Source: a virus
DNA length: 62,291 nucleotides
Virus record (IMG/VR): IMGVR_UViG_3300031718_000010
Location: 1 to 62,291 of that record
Reading direction: 5' to 3' (one strand)
The notes beneath the pieces are model-generated. The model made no database searches, had not been told where the DNA came from, and worked only from the letters and a program-made list of their open reading frames with translations. Made by a program: the position numbers and the translations under genes. Positions 14,527 to 24,500 of the stretch are shown one piece after another (within the stretch, counting starts at the first letter, position 1; the number at the start of each line of letters is the position of its first letter).

Positions 14527-15735
14527 ATGGGTCCTCCCTTCCTTAATCCAACCTCAGCTGGGACTAACATAGCCGGGGGTAACATAGCTCCAGGAAGCTA
14601 TATTATCGTAATCACTAATACTAACGCTTGGGGGGAATCCCTTCCATCAGCCCAAGTAACTGTAGTAGTTGCCCCAGGCCAAAATGCCATAAATCTATTA
14701 TATAATGGTGCTCCTGGAAATACAGGGAACGGTAAGGTATATGTATTAAATGGAGCCTTGGGAGTCCCTAATAATCAAGCTATAGTTATCCCATTCTCTG
14801 ACCCTACGTTCTCTGGTGTTATTCCTATCCTTAATGTAACATCTAGCCCTAATAGTGCAGGATTACCCCCATCTCGTTCATCTGCCTTTCTCCCTGATAC
14901 AGATGGTAGGTTTGCATCAGTTGGGACATTATATCGTTGGCTTAATTCAGCCTTAAACACAGCAGCCTATATCTGTAAAGGTATCCCTGACACAAGCGGT
15001 ATCCAAATGGTCCAGCAACAAGGCATGTATACCATGCCGGGAATATGGGAAAAGATTGAGAATATGTGGTTTGACGGTTATCCCCTTGCTGCTGACTCAA
15101 GGGGTGGGGGATTCTATCGTAACGTCCTAACTGGTATCAGTTTTATAATCATATTACAAACAAATAGTGATAGACAGATAATCGAACTCCAACCTCAACC
15201 AGATAGAACAGGTGGCTCAACAACCTTAAGTGTAGAGGCTGGGATAAATGATACCCAATTTAGCCTTGCATCCAGCGCGTCAATAGGCTTATCCCTAGGA
15301 ATGGCTCAAGTAGGCACAGAGGTAATCAGCTATGGGACATTAGCTGGTCCTGGGTTTATAGGCTGTGCCAGGGGATTAGGGGGGACACAACAGCAGGCAT
15401 GGCCTGTTGGTACGCCTGTCACTGAGCTTAATTTTAGGTTTGGCGGCTTGCGTCTAAATCAACAAGTCCAATATCTCCCTGGGCAATCTAACATCAGCTT
15501 ACAAGTCCCTCCAGGCTGGCGTCCAGCCTTAGTTGATTATATCATAGGTAAGGCCCGTGAAGGAGAAAGAAAGGGGCCTGAGGCTAAGGAATATTTACAA
15601 AAATTCACTAGTTTTCTTAAAGACTATATGAGAGGGACTAGACAAACAGCTGGCCCTAGACAACTTGGAAGCGTAACTCCTGCGGGTGACGGATATCCTA
15701 GTGCGAGTTCCGGGGGCCGAATAATAGTTCCTTAG
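14527..15735 (+). CDS. Head-tail connector/adaptor-type protein
   Basis: 402 residues from the ATG at 14527. The N-terminal third is an Ig/fibronectin-like strand-rich domain. The middle (VGTLYRWLNSALNTAAYICK) is a helical segment like phage adaptor proteins, and the C-terminus has helices with KAREGERKGPEAKEYLQKF. The frame is open upstream without ATG/GTG/TTG. ATT at 14467 lies 5 nt after AAAGGAGG and gives LVGDIIIESRELIPDLPQV, which looks like a genuine N-terminus, so a non-standard start is likely. Confidence 0.65.
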   Translation: MGPPFLNPTSAGTNIAGGNIAPGSYIIVITNTNAWGESLPSAQVTVVVAPGQNAINLLYNGAPGNTGNGKVYVLNGALGVPNNQAIVIPFSDPTFSGVIPILNVTSSPNSAGLPPSRSSAFLPDTDGRFASVGTLYRWLNSALNTAAYICKGIPDTSGIQMVQQQGMYTMPGIWEKIENMWFDGYPLAADSRGGGFYRNVLTGISFIIILQTNSDRQIIELQPQPDRTGGSTTLSVEAGINDTQFSLASSASIGLSLGMAQVGTEVISYGTLAGPGFIGCARGLGGTQQQAWPVGTPVTELNFRFGGLRLNQQVQYLPGQSNISLQVPPGWRPALVDYIIGKAREGERKGPEAKEYLQKFTSFLKDYMRGTRQTAGPRQLGSVTPAGDGYPSASSGGRIIVP

Positions 15736-15745
15736 GAGCTAAGTT

Positions 15746-16228
15746 GTGTCGAATCAATACTTTAGTAGCTTATATTGTAAGAATGGCCATCTTTTACTTG
15801 GGGATAATATAAGGCGTACCGCATTTACTATTGCTAGAAATATGAGACAATGTAAGCTGTGTTGGTCTGCCTATATGAAGAAGCTGAGGAATAATAACCT
15901 CGAAAAATTTAGAGCTAAAGAAAAGAGGATAACTACTAATCGCTGTCAGCGTTATAAGCAGATGATATTTGAGGCTTACGGTAGAGTGTGTGAATGCTGC
16001 GGAGAGACACACGAAGCGTTTCTTACTCTTCACCATAAAAAGGATAATGGAGCAGAACATAGAAGATTACGCAGAGGAGCTAAACTATGGTACCTAGATG
16101 TAATTCGTGCTGGGTTCCCTAAAGACGAATATGGTTTACTTTGTATGAATTGTAATTACGCTCGTCGTTGGGGTAAACAGTGTCCTCACGAACTCGAACG
16201 TAGACAATCTCAAATAGCTGCTGACTAA
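15746..16228 (+). CDS. HNH homing endonuclease
   Basis: 160 residues from a GTG with AGGAG 7 nt upstream. Has an N-terminal C-x2-C (CKLC), then CECC, the His-His strand LTLHHK and CMNCNYARRWGKQCPHE. Same type as the endonuclease at 11164-11745; the conserved spacing from CxxC to CPHE shows they are relatives. Inserted between the connector and the large tail gene without disrupting either. Confidence 0.88.
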   Translation: MSNQYFSSLYCKNGHLLLGDNIRRTAFTIARNMRQCKLCWSAYMKKLRNNNLEKFRAKEKRITTNRCQRYKQMIFEAYGRVCECCGETHEAFLTLHHKKDNGAEHRRLRRGAKLWYLDVIRAGFPKDEYGLLCMNCNYARRWGKQCPHELERRQSQIAAD

Positions 16229-16229
16229 T

Positions 16230-19022
16230 ATGCCTCTCAAATCCATCCCATTTACCTCCTTCCTTAAAGGACTTAACTCCTCAACCACTCGTACTAACCA
16301 ACCTCAAGGGACAGTTCCTAGGTTAAATAACATGGTCCTAACCCGTAGAGGAGGGCTAGTAACCTGTGATGGAAGCCAAATAGTTAACGCATTCAATGAT
16401 ATCCCAATCGCTAATCGCGGTAGGGCTATGTGTGAGGTTTTATTCTCCCCAACTAGTGTCCTTCCATATTATATGAGAATAATGAAGGCTCTTGATATCC
16501 CTCTAGGCCCTCCATTAAATCTAACCTTAACCACAGCAGGTGGAGGTAGCCTAGCTGCTGGTAACTATTTCTATAAAGTAACAGCAATAGATAACGTAGG
16601 AGGAGAGACAATAGCCTCTAATGAGGCTAATATCGCAACTGGAGCTAATGGCTCTAACACCCTAACTTGGAATATCGTCCCCAATGCCCAAGGATATAAC
16701 ATATATAGGGGAACAGCAAGTGGAGGAGAGACATTATTAAGTGGGGCTGGATTACCTGTTCCTCAGGTTGGAGTAGGCAATTTAACAGCCTCATTTATAG
16801 ATACTGGGGCATCAACCTCAGGGGCTATGAATATAGTTGATGCTATACATGGGGTGGCATCACCTAATGTAATTTGGCTCATGCCTAATCCTATAAATGT
16901 TAATATAGGAACCCAAATATTAGTCGCTGGAACAGGTATCGTCCTTCCTCCAACAGGAACATTAGATGGGTTACATATAGTAACAGCTGTCTATTCCCCT
17001 ACATCGTTTGCTACAGCTAATTTATTAGGTGTTAATAGTTATGGCTCTATAGTTGGGACGGTAACTGTAGTATCCCCTCCTCCAGCTGTTGATACAACTC
17101 AACAAACTGGCTTATATAAAATGCCATCATCTATTGGAGGGATAGCGTATAATAATAGTAATTTAGTGGCCTTATTCCCGGCTGATGTCAGGCCAGCCCC
17201 AGGTGTTGGTGGTGGAGGAGGTGGTGGTGGGGGAACAGGTAGTGGAACAGGAGGAGCAGGTGGTCCTCAAAACTCTACTCCATCTGGAGGTGTCCCAGGT
17301 AATGTGTCCCTTATCCCTCAGATGGTTCAGTTTAATAATCAAATAGCTATAGCTTTAGGTAATACATTACCCCCTCAAGTCTATAGAGATGCAACCGGAA
17401 CTGTAACCAACCCAGCTAATATCTCAGGCATAACAGCTATATCCGTTGATGCTAATGGTGTTGTGACTATAACTGCTGCCCATAACCTTGTAGCTAGTCA
17501 AACAGGTGGGTCAATTATAGTGTCTGGTGTCCCTCTTGGTCCATATAACGGGACATTTGTTACCATATCAGTTAGCCCTGGGACTATTAAAGTTTATAAC
17601 CATTTAGCCATTGGTCAAGCTGCCTCAGCAGGTGGATTTGTGACCATTACCACAACGCCTATTATATCCACTTTCACAACTGCTTATCCAACATGGGCTA
17701 CAGGTATAACCTATTTAGTTGGAGATATCGTAACCCCTACCGTATCTAATGGCCATTATTATAAATGTATCCAAGGTGGGATATCAGGTGCTACCCAACC
17801 TACATTTCCAACTGTAACTGGTCAACAGGTAACAGATGCCACCGTTATCTGGCAAGAAGCTGGCCTAACCAACACAACCGCTCCTCCACCCCCCGGCTGT
17901 GGCCATTTCACAGTTTATTCAGGCTCACTATGGGCATGGAATACATGGTATACTAATACAACTAACGGCTTAGATGGTCCAACAGCCCTTAGGATGTGTG
18001 ATAGTGGTAATATAAACAGCTGGAACCCAGTTAATCAAGCCTTCATTGATAAAGATGATGGGTCTGAAGGGATGGGGCTTGGAGCGTTTACCATAACTGG
18101 ATTTGGTATCCCACCTGAAGGCTCATTAATTGCCTTCAAAAATTATAGTGGATATCAAATCGTTGGAGTATTTGGCTCATCTAATTTCCTTATTCAACGT
18201 ATTAAATCTGATTTAGGCTGCACGGCTCCTCGTACTATTCAATTCCTAACTGGTTATGGTTTGATTAGATTTAGTCATCTAGGCTTTACCTTATTTGATG
18301 GGATAAATGATAAGGTAATGAGTGAGGATATTAAGGATTTTATCTTCCCGACTAATGATACTGATACATTAGATATCACATCTATAGACTTCAACTGGGT
18401 ATCAATAAGCTGGGCTAGCCAAACCGTCTACCCTCCTATGTATGTATGTGCTGTTCCAGTTGGTAACAGTAATGGTAAGCTAACTGAGATAGTATGCTTT
18501 GACCTTGTTCTTAAATGCTGGGCTGGGATAGTCACCCCACCATTTGCTATCTCAACCTTATATCAAGCTAGGTCAACCACAACAACAGCTGTTACATTAA
18601 TGGGTACATTTGACGATGGCTGCTTACATCGCTGTTTCGCAGGTGATTCAACGTGGGATAATAGCATTGACACTCCCGGCCCATCTCCCGTTAATTGGTC
18701 TGTTGAAACCCCTGAGGTAATTAATAAAGAAGCCCCTGAGTCTAGGTTCTATTGTAAACAGCTATCTATTAGGGGTAAATTCTATAACCCAACTAGTCAA
18801 CTAGGGGACATTGGTATAGTAATCCAAGATGAGATATCATATGATGATAATCCTAATGTCTATCCAATAGGCTCAACTGGATTATTTGTAGCTATATTAG
18901 CTATCAATCAATCAGGGATAAGTATCCATTGTGATATAGAAGGTAGTGGGCCAGTTGAGATTGATAGTTTCGATTATGGGATTGACCCAACTGATTCAGT
19001 TGTTCCACCAAGGTTGACTTGA
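16230..19022 (+). CDS. Large tail hub / tail-tube-like protein
   Basis: 930 residues. Begins KSIPFTSFLKGLNSSTTRTN, has a fibronectin-like module (about 95-190), a glycine-rich linker near 325-350, and a long strand-rich C-terminal half with repeated 'GS…W…' blades. The opening and the propeller-like repeats resemble podovirus tail-tube or P22 gp10-type hub proteins. Codon usage is even along the gene. Assignment is by architecture and position. Confidence 0.6.
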   Translation: MPLKSIPFTSFLKGLNSSTTRTNQPQGTVPRLNNMVLTRRGGLVTCDGSQIVNAFNDIPIANRGRAMCEVLFSPTSVLPYYMRIMKALDIPLGPPLNLTLTTAGGGSLAAGNYFYKVTAIDNVGGETIASNEANIATGANGSNTLTWNIVPNAQGYNIYRGTASGGETLLSGAGLPVPQVGVGNLTASFIDTGASTSGAMNIVDAIHGVASPNVIWLMPNPINVNIGTQILVAGTGIVLPPTGTLDGLHIVTAVYSPTSFATANLLGVNSYGSIVGTVTVVSPPPAVDTTQQTGLYKMPSSIGGIAYNNSNLVALFPADVRPAPGVGGGGGGGGGTGSGTGGAGGPQNSTPSGGVPGNVSLIPQMVQFNNQIAIALGNTLPPQVYRDATGTVTNPANISGITAISVDANGVVTITAAHNLVASQTGGSIIVSGVPLGPYNGTFVTISVSPGTIKVYNHLAIGQAASAGGFVTITTTPIISTFTTAYPTWATGITYLVGDIVTPTVSNGHYYKCIQGGISGATQPTFPTVTGQQVTDATVIWQEAGLTNTTAPPPPGCGHFTVYSGSLWAWNTWYTNTTNGLDGPTALRMCDSGNINSWNPVNQAFIDKDDGSEGMGLGAFTITGFGIPPEGSLIAFKNYSGYQIVGVFGSSNFLIQRIKSDLGCTAPRTIQFLTGYGLIRFSHLGFTLFDGINDKVMSEDIKDFIFPTNDTDTLDITSIDFNWVSISWASQTVYPPMYVCAVPVGNSNGKLTEIVCFDLVLKCWAGIVTPPFAISTLYQARSTTTTAVTLMGTFDDGCLHRCFAGDSTWDNSIDTPGPSPVNWSVETPEVINKEAPESRFYCKQLSIRGKFYNPTSQLGDIGIVIQDEISYDDNPNVYPIGSTGLFVAILAINQSGISIHCDIEGSGPVEIDSFDYGIDPTDSVVPPRLT

Positions 19023-19026
19023 TATT

Positions 19027-19482
19027 ATGTTAGAAGTATTACAGCTATTACATCAACAGTCTGAGTCAATCCCAGCTTATTGTGGGTCATATTATATTAG
19101 AACATTAATCAAAGGTGAGGCATTACCAGACCTAGGACAACAAATCCCAGACAGCCATTTAATCCAACATGACTGGATATGGTTAGCCTATAATAGATAT
19201 AATGATAAGCCGGTAGCTATGTTTGTCACAGCCCCCGCTCATGGGATAGTCATCCTACTTAGGATATACGCAATTAAATCAGCTCCCAAGACAGTTTTAG
19301 TAGGTCTATTTAGGAAAAGCCTTGCAGCTATGTCTAGTCGTGGTTATACTAGATACGCCAGCTTCCTAGATGAGTCACGTCCAGCTGAGGCTAGCCTTAT
19401 TGATATATTAAAAAAAGCTGGGGGAATATCAGCTGGAGGGTGTCATATTATGGTAACTGGGCCTACAGCTATTAAATGGTAA
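19027..19482 (+). CDS. GNAT-like internal or tail-associated protein
   Basis: 151 residues with an alternating strand/helix pattern; residues ~75-140 (a central strand, then a helix, then SRGYTRYASFLDESRP) look like a GNAT acetyltransferase core. Podoviruses often carry such a protein at this place among internal virion genes. The acetyl-CoA loop is not clear, so enzymatic activity is uncertain. Confidence 0.45.
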   Translation: MLEVLQLLHQQSESIPAYCGSYYIRTLIKGEALPDLGQQIPDSHLIQHDWIWLAYNRYNDKPVAMFVTAPAHGIVILLRIYAIKSAPKTVLVGLFRKSLAAMSSRGYTRYASFLDESRPAEASLIDILKKAGGISAGGCHIMVTGPTAIKW

Positions 19483-19498
19483 GGTGGATAGATAAGAG

Positions 19499-19885
19499 AT
19501 GCCATTTATAGTTCCATTTATCCCTTTAATCGCTGCTGGCGTAACGGCAGGGACATCTATTGGCCTTGATTTATCTAATCAGCCATCTAGCCCTCAACAA
19601 CAGACACCTGCTCAGATTAGTCAAAACGCCGTTCAACAAGCCACCCAACAACGCCAACAACAAGCACAAGGGGCCGCTCAATTATTACCTAACCTACAAT
19701 ATGATACAGGAGGAGGGTTAAGCCCAGATGCCTATTCAACTTTATCATCTACATTTAGCGGCAATCCAGGTATAGGTAATAGTCAACAACTACAGCAACT
19801 AGTCCAACAGTTCTTAGGACAAGGTAATAACACCTTTGGTGGGACAAGTGGATTTGGTTCCCCTAGTCCAGGCTTGACAGGATAA
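19499..19885 (+). CDS. Q-rich virion protein with hydrophobic N-terminus
   Basis: 128 residues; the first ~22 are hydrophobic (FIVPFIPLIAAGVTAG), followed by Q-rich (about 32-60) and S/G/N-rich stretches. Resembles small internal or ejection proteins that insert in the membrane. First of four consecutive genes of this style. Confidence 0.55.
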   Translation: MPFIVPFIPLIAAGVTAGTSIGLDLSNQPSSPQQQTPAQISQNAVQQATQQRQQQAQGAAQLLPNLQYDTGGGLSPDAYSTLSSTFSGNPGIGNSQQLQQLVQQFLGQGNNTFGGTSGFGSPSPGLTG

Positions 19886-19887
19886 AT

Positions 19888-20580
19888 ATGGATGCTATAA
19901 CATCAGCTTTCTCTAACTTAGCTAATAGTGGGGATAATGGCGGTGGACTAGCTGGCTTCCTTAAAGGGATAGCTCCATACGCTGGCCTTGGGACCGCTGG
20001 CGCTGGTTTAATTGGTAATATCCAAGCTAATAACGCTAGGAATAGTGTATTAAGTGCTGAAGTAAATAGGATGAATGCCTATAATAACCTAACCCCTGGA
20101 CAGGTAGCTAGCCAGATAACCCAGCTTGAACAACCCTTATCATCTAATTTAATTAATAGCGTTGGAAATGTAGTCCAAGGGAATCTAGCTCAACGTGGGT
20201 TATCCCAAGCCCCTGGCATCCAAGCTGAAGCCTTAGCTCAAGGGTTAGCTCCTTACCAATTACAAGAACAACAAATGGCTCAACAGGCTTTATTCCAAAA
20301 ATTAGGGCTACCTATCCAAGCTCAGCCTAGTCCATTTGGCCCATATCCACAGACGACTAATATGAATCAGTTGTTTCAAGCCTTATCCAGAACATTTATG
20401 AACCCTACTAACCCTAATTCAAGTGGGCAGCCATTTATTAACTATGGCCCATTCCAGCCAACTGGGGATACCAGCACTCAGGCTCCTATCTCAGGTGGTT
20501 CAGGCTCAGATATAAATGGTATAATGGGTAATCTAATGCAGCAATTCACAGGCAGCGGGTTAACTGGAGGAGGGCAATAG
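19888..20580 (+). CDS. Internal virion (ejection) protein
   Basis: 230 residues: a glycine-rich hydrophobic segment (GTAGAGLIGN region), then a helical A/Q/L-rich block (about 60-150) and a P/N/G-rich tail. Composition resembles the small ejection proteins of podoviruses. Between similar genes, with 2-base spacing. Confidence 0.55.
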   Translation: MDAITSAFSNLANSGDNGGGLAGFLKGIAPYAGLGTAGAGLIGNIQANNARNSVLSAEVNRMNAYNNLTPGQVASQITQLEQPLSSNLINSVGNVVQGNLAQRGLSQAPGIQAEALAQGLAPYQLQEQQMAQQALFQKLGLPIQAQPSPFGPYPQTTNMNQLFQALSRTFMNPTNPNSSGQPFINYGPFQPTGDTSTQAPISGGSGSDINGIMGNLMQQFTGSGLTGGGQ

Positions 20581-20582
20581 AT

Positions 20583-21590
20583 ATGGGAGCCTTCCAAGCT
20601 ATCGCATCTGGACTAGGTGAAACTGGCGAACAAGCAGGTCAGGGGATTAATCAAGCCCTTAACGAGGCCTTAAAAGTCAGACAACAGAACTTTGTCGAAC
20701 AAAACGCCGCTAGGGAGATGGAATTTCGTTATAATCAACTTCAACAGCAAGGGTCATTAGAAGGCCAACGTAATGATATCTATCGTCAGCAGATATTACA
20801 ATCTGGCTGGAAGGACCTTGGCTTAACTATAGACCCTAAGACTAATCTATATAGTCGTACTTTCTATAATGACCAACTCCCTGAAGGGCAGAATAAACGT
20901 GTTGTCCCTATAACTGGTACACCCCCTGATAGTTTAGAAGCACAGATGGCTCGTTATCAAACTTTAATTAATGAGAAAAAAGATGACGGTAGCCCTATGT
21001 TTACCTCTACCCAAGCCAAGCAGATAGTATTCAAAATGACCAAGGACTATCAAGGTGGGGCTGACCAGATGCGTGGCTTTCTTGACCTAGCCCATGATGA
21101 ATATGGATTAGAGGGACAAGCAGCTATTAAGAAGGCTGAACAGTTATATGGGGAGACAGTTGGACGTGGGGGATATTTTAGATATGCAAGTGGACTAGGT
21201 AATCCAAAAGACCTAACTGGTCTAACCCCAGGGGAGATGAGGGATTATAACGCTCAGGTTGGTCCATTAAAGGCTCAATATAATGGATTATTAGGCTTAA
21301 TGAAAGCGGAGATGGCTAACGCCCTTACCCCAGAGCAGCAGCAAGCTATATCTCAACGCTATATGCCTAATATAATGGATATCCAATCCCAGGAACAAGC
21401 TATATTAGCTCAGATTAGACAACGGCGTAATCCTAATTCCATAACCCCTGTTAGCCCAACTAAGCCATCGGCTAATATTAATCAAGGGGATATGGTCCCT
21501 GTTATCTCCCCTCAAGGTGTTATGGGCATGGTGCCTAAGGCTAATTTACCAGCAGCTTTATCTCAAGGGTATAAGCAAGCTCCACAGTAA
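20583..21590 (+). CDS. Internal virion (ejection) protein
   Basis: 335 residues, helical and Q-rich at the N-terminus (NEALKVRQQNFVEQNAAREM), a mixed middle, and a C-terminal region ending in a strand pair (PVISPQGVMGMVPKANLPAA). Fits an internal core or ejection protein; it is followed 8 nt later by the giant ejection protein. Confidence 0.55.
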   Translation: MGAFQAIASGLGETGEQAGQGINQALNEALKVRQQNFVEQNAAREMEFRYNQLQQQGSLEGQRNDIYRQQILQSGWKDLGLTIDPKTNLYSRTFYNDQLPEGQNKRVVPITGTPPDSLEAQMARYQTLINEKKDDGSPMFTSTQAKQIVFKMTKDYQGGADQMRGFLDLAHDEYGLEGQAAIKKAEQLYGETVGRGGYFRYASGLGNPKDLTGLTPGEMRDYNAQVGPLKAQYNGLLGLMKAEMANALTPEQQQAISQRYMPNIMDIQSQEQAILAQIRQRRNPNSITPVSPTKPSANINQGDMVPVISPQGVMGMVPKANLPAALSQGYKQAPQ

Positions 21591-21598
21591 GGTAAATT

Positions 21599-24500
21599 AT
21601 GGCCGATGATATCGGATTTGTCCCATCTAAGCCTGATGTTGGGTTTGTCCCTGGGATACAGGCTCAAGGGGCTGATATTGGATTTGTCCCTTCTAAACCG
21701 GATAGTTTAGCTGATAAATCTAAAGATATTATCCACGAATATTATAACCCTCCACAGGATACTAAACCTTATCCACAATGGTTTGAGTCAGCCCTTGAGA
21801 ATACATACCACTATGCCATAGCTCCATTTAATAAAGCAGGGGCAAAGGGAACTGAATTAGCTAGGGATTACTTTGAAGCAATGTATGGGATGGGTGATAA
21901 GCCAGTGGGTGGCCCATCTCAACTTACACCTGAAGGTAGAATACCAGAACAAGAAAGGTCAGTTGTTAGCGGTGTAATGAGTGGTATAGGAGGGACATTA
22001 GGTGGAGCGGTAGCCGACCCGCGTAACTGGCCATTCTTTGGTAAAGCAGCCCTTAGTCCTATATTTGAGAAGCTAATGAGTGCTGGTTTTGCTACCCAAA
22101 TGGGTGCTGGGACTATTCAAAACTTATCTAACCTAATAAATAACTGGGATAACCTAACTCCACCTGATAGGGCTGAAGGCCTAACATCAACTGGCCTTGG
22201 AGCCTTAATGACAACAATAGCCGCTCATGGGGCTATGGCTGGGCATCCAGATAATCTATCTATCCAAGATAGGGCTGATTTACATGATATAGTTAATAAT
22301 CACCTTGAACAATCTGTTAAAACAGGTGACCTACAAGGGGTGCAGGATGCCCATGATGTATCCAGGGAGCTAATTAAAACTCCAGGAGATAGACTATTAG
22401 CTAATATATCAGCTATAGCTGATAAACTAGAGGAGAGAAAGAATGATAGGACCAACATCCGGCCTTCAGCTACCGAAGCTGAGACGAATCCTATTACACA
22501 GCAAGGGGCTAATACTACAGGACCAATCCCAACCTCCCCAAGCCAGATTGAGCAACCTACTCAAACACCGCTCATTGCAGAAGAAAATCTTCGGGACAAT
22601 AGCGGAAATACCGGGGGAGAAGGAACAACTGGAGCAGCTGCAAGCACAGGTCCCGTCAACACGGGAGATGAGGGGCCTGCCAGCCAAGGAATCCTCGACG
22701 CCTCTCTAGACCAGCTTAAGGCTATCTACCCTCAATATGCCCATATTATAGGAGGTGGTGAAGGGACGGCACCTGCAAGTCTGGAGCAACCTTCCAGGGA
22801 AGTTACACTTGGCGCAACGGAAGAACCGGAAGGCGCAGGTGCCCCAGCCCCGCCTGTTATATCTAGAGTTATTGATAATGATATGGCTGAGACAGGTGGG
22901 ATACATATAGTAGAAAAGGGTAAGGATATATCATTATTAAGCAGATGGCTAGGTGGGTTAGCTGAAACAGCTAGACAGCTGAATAATAGCGGTCATCCAC
23001 TTGGGCCTATTCTAACTAGTATAGCAGCTAAGATGAGTGATGTATCCAAGGCTATTGTCCAAAATCAGATGGATACAATGGCTGATTATGTATCAGGGGC
23101 TAAGAAATATGTAAGTAGGGATGAATGGTCTAATAAAGTTGTCCCATTACTTGATAATCCTGAAATAACCCCTGATAATATCCCTGCTGATACCCCTTCT
23201 AATATTAAACAAGCCTACCTTAAATCAAGGGAAATATTAGATAGACAGAGAATGGGGATAATCCAAGCTAAGCGTCAGGAGTTATTAAATAGAGGTATAA
23301 GCCCTGAAAAGGCAGCTGAATGGGTCCCGGATGATTGGGGTAAGCAAACAGGTTATTATCATCATGCTTTCCCTGGTACATGGGTTATATCTAAGTTAGT
23401 TGATGTAGATGAACGTGGAAATGAGACATATGAGCTTATTGAAACAGGCTGGCGTGCAGAGTCTAGAAATGAGGCTAACGATAAGGCTATCCAATATCTA
23501 AAAGATAATCCATCTGCTCAAATTAGAATCCAGCAGGACACCGTCACCCTCCCTGGTAAAAACCTAGCTGATAGACAAAGATTAATGGACCTAACAAAGG
23601 AGATTAAGGAAGCAGGTGAGACGGTTGTTAGAGGTGGTGACCCTGAGGATATACTTAAACAATTATATGCTGACGCTGGAGCTAAGGCATTTGGGCCTAG
23701 ACAAATTGCAAGTAGACAATTAGCCGCAGCCTTACCTAGAAAGAGCAATCTAGCTGGCTTTGCAACTGATAGGGATAACTTTGAAGCTAGCCTATTAGCT
23801 ACTGAAAGATATATCCAACTAGCCCCCGCTCGTCAACTATTAATGAAAGCCAGGAATGCAATAGCCAACCTAGCAGGTATGCCAGCTGCTCAACGTATGT
23901 CTGAGTTTCCATCTCTAGTTGACTATTGGAGTGCTAAGCAATATGGGAACATACTAGCCCGTGTTGATAGCGCAATAGAAGGGTTAGAAGGCAAACCCGG
24001 AGCAACTGACGCCGCTATACGTTATACCCTTAACCAATTAGGCTGGGACCCTAATACTATTAATAATATCTATAAGCCTATACAATCTATAATGGCCCTT
24101 GTTAAACTTGGATTTAACCCAGCTAGGGTATTAAGTCATGGACTACAATCATTATGGGGGGTTTATCCCGTATTAGGTGAAGTAGACACATTAAGGGGAA
24201 TGGCCCATAGTTATGATAGTCATTATGATAGCCTAATCAAGGACCTAGGCATAACCCACGGGGTCAACGCAACTGAGATAGAAGGTATCCGTAGTTATGC
24301 TGGTAACTATTTTGGTCATGGTTCAACTCCAATAGATTGGGCTAAAGGGACTGGTTCTATATTACGTGATGTAGGCCTATTCCCATTCACAACAGGGATT
24401 GAGTTCACTCGTAGGACAGCCGCTATTGGTGCCTTCCTTCAAGGGATAGATAGAGGTTATACGCCTGAAGGCGCACGTAACTATGCTAGGGATGTAATGG

